Below, in pieces: positions 63,701 to 64,000 of a DNA stretch of 64,000 nt. Position numbers and translations under genes: made by a program. The first letter of the stretch is position 1. Each line of letters begins with the position of its first letter. The notes under the pieces are model-generated. The model did no database searches. It saw only the letters and a program-made list of their open reading frames with translations, and was not told the DNA's origin. The stretch is from Paraburkholderia rhynchosiae (lineage in GTDB: Bacteria; Pseudomonadota; Gammaproteobacteria; Burkholderiales; Burkholderiaceae), in contig NZ_PNXY01000004.1 of the NCBI RefSeq assembly GCF_002879865.1, forward strand, positions 1 through 64,000, given 5' to 3'.

Positions 63701-64000
63701 CTATACCTTCATCTCCGTGAGAAGAAAATCGACCAACGCGCGTTGATGCGCGTTTAGCACGCCGCCGGAGCTGACAAGCGCAAGCTCCGTCGGCGGCAAA
63801 GGCGGGAAACCGGAGCATAAGCGATGCTCAGGAAGTACCGCTGTGGTCGGCAGAACCGAAATGCCCAAGCCCGAAGAAACCGCTGCCTGAATGCCCGTCA
63901 GGCTATGACTGCCGAACGCAATACGCCAGCGCCGATGCGCTTTGTCGAGACCGCGAATCGCGCGCTGGCGGTACACGCAGCCCTGCGGAAACAGCGCCAG
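63701..64000 (-). CDS. LysR-family regulator, C-terminal part
   Basis: The frame ends at 63701 and is open to the window edge; the N-terminal DNA-binding part lies beyond it. The visible 99 residues (LALFPQGCVYRQRAI, SLTGIQAAVSSGLGISVLPTTA) form the second half of the LysR effector domain. The gene converges with the monooxygenase gene. Its target is unknown. Confidence 0.85.
   Translation of the reverse strand: MALFPQGCVYRQRAIRGLDKAHRRWRIAFGSHSLTGIQAAVSSGLGISVLPTTAVLPEHRLCSGFPPLPPTELALVSSGGVLNAHQRALVDFLLTEMKV

Overview
The window reads as chromosome of a high-GC betaproteobacterium of the Burkholderiaceae (Paraburkholderia/Caballeronia-like). This rests on codon use, on the mix of pqi/MCE operons, a GlxBCD-type glutamate-synthase set, DUF3300/DUF2950, LssY-type and Phenol_MetA_deg genes, and on dense packing. 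No search was run, so the taxon is inference. No rRNA, tRNA, CRISPR array or complete insertion sequence was seen. An IS630-type transposase tail occupies the first 224 bases and a LysR gene runs off the right end.

Layout. 0.7-3.8 kb: pqiABC-like lipid-transport operon with a two-MCE PqiB. 3.9-6.7 kb: ClC channel, small partner gene and MarR regulator. 7-8.2 kb: secreted small protein and an orphan Rieske protein. 8.5-10.6 kb: glycogen-debranching-type glycosidase. 11.5-23.4 kb: the largest unit, an apparent operon for alternative complex III (actABCDEF), a small membrane protein, a SCO copper chaperone and a caa3-type oxidase (coxBACD). Together these would carry electrons from quinol to oxygen. 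23.9-28 kb: orphan amino-acid binding protein, small proteins, degenerate receiver protein, and a divergent TetR/SnoaL pair with a palindromic operator. 28.2-35 kb: ammonium transporter, GlxD-GlxC-GlxB and GlnT (type III glutamine synthetase / gamma-glutamylmethylamide synthetase), with a divergent XRE-cupin regulator and a sigma-54-like promoter; this is a nitrogen or amine assimilation locus.

35.4-53.4 kb: mixed single genes, including a degenerate UbiB-family protein, an L,D-transpeptidase, NadE, an RRM protein with a 48-residue upstream gene, adjacent S10 and S53 peptidases, YnfA, LysE with an Lrp regulator, OsmC, glycine-zipper proteins and a DedA-PAP2-LssY fusion. 53.4-56.3 kb: DUF3300 and DUF2950 genes, both broken (frameshift and nonsense codon). 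56.4-60.0 kb: a second pqi operon, with pqiA split into two genes and a three-MCE PqiB, followed by a chemoreceptor remnant and a strong terminator. 60.4-63.7 kb: a GAF/Fis-type regulator without an ATPase domain, preceded by several inverted repeats, then a YUCCA-like flavin monooxygenase, terminator and LysR fragment.

Most genes belong to known families. The points most worth a second look are the ACIII-caa3 operon with an unknown member and a nearby lone Rieske protein, the Glx/GlnT locus without its methylglutamate dehydrogenase, the paired gene decay at 54-56 kb, and the enzymes that keep their fold signature but lose catalytic residues.
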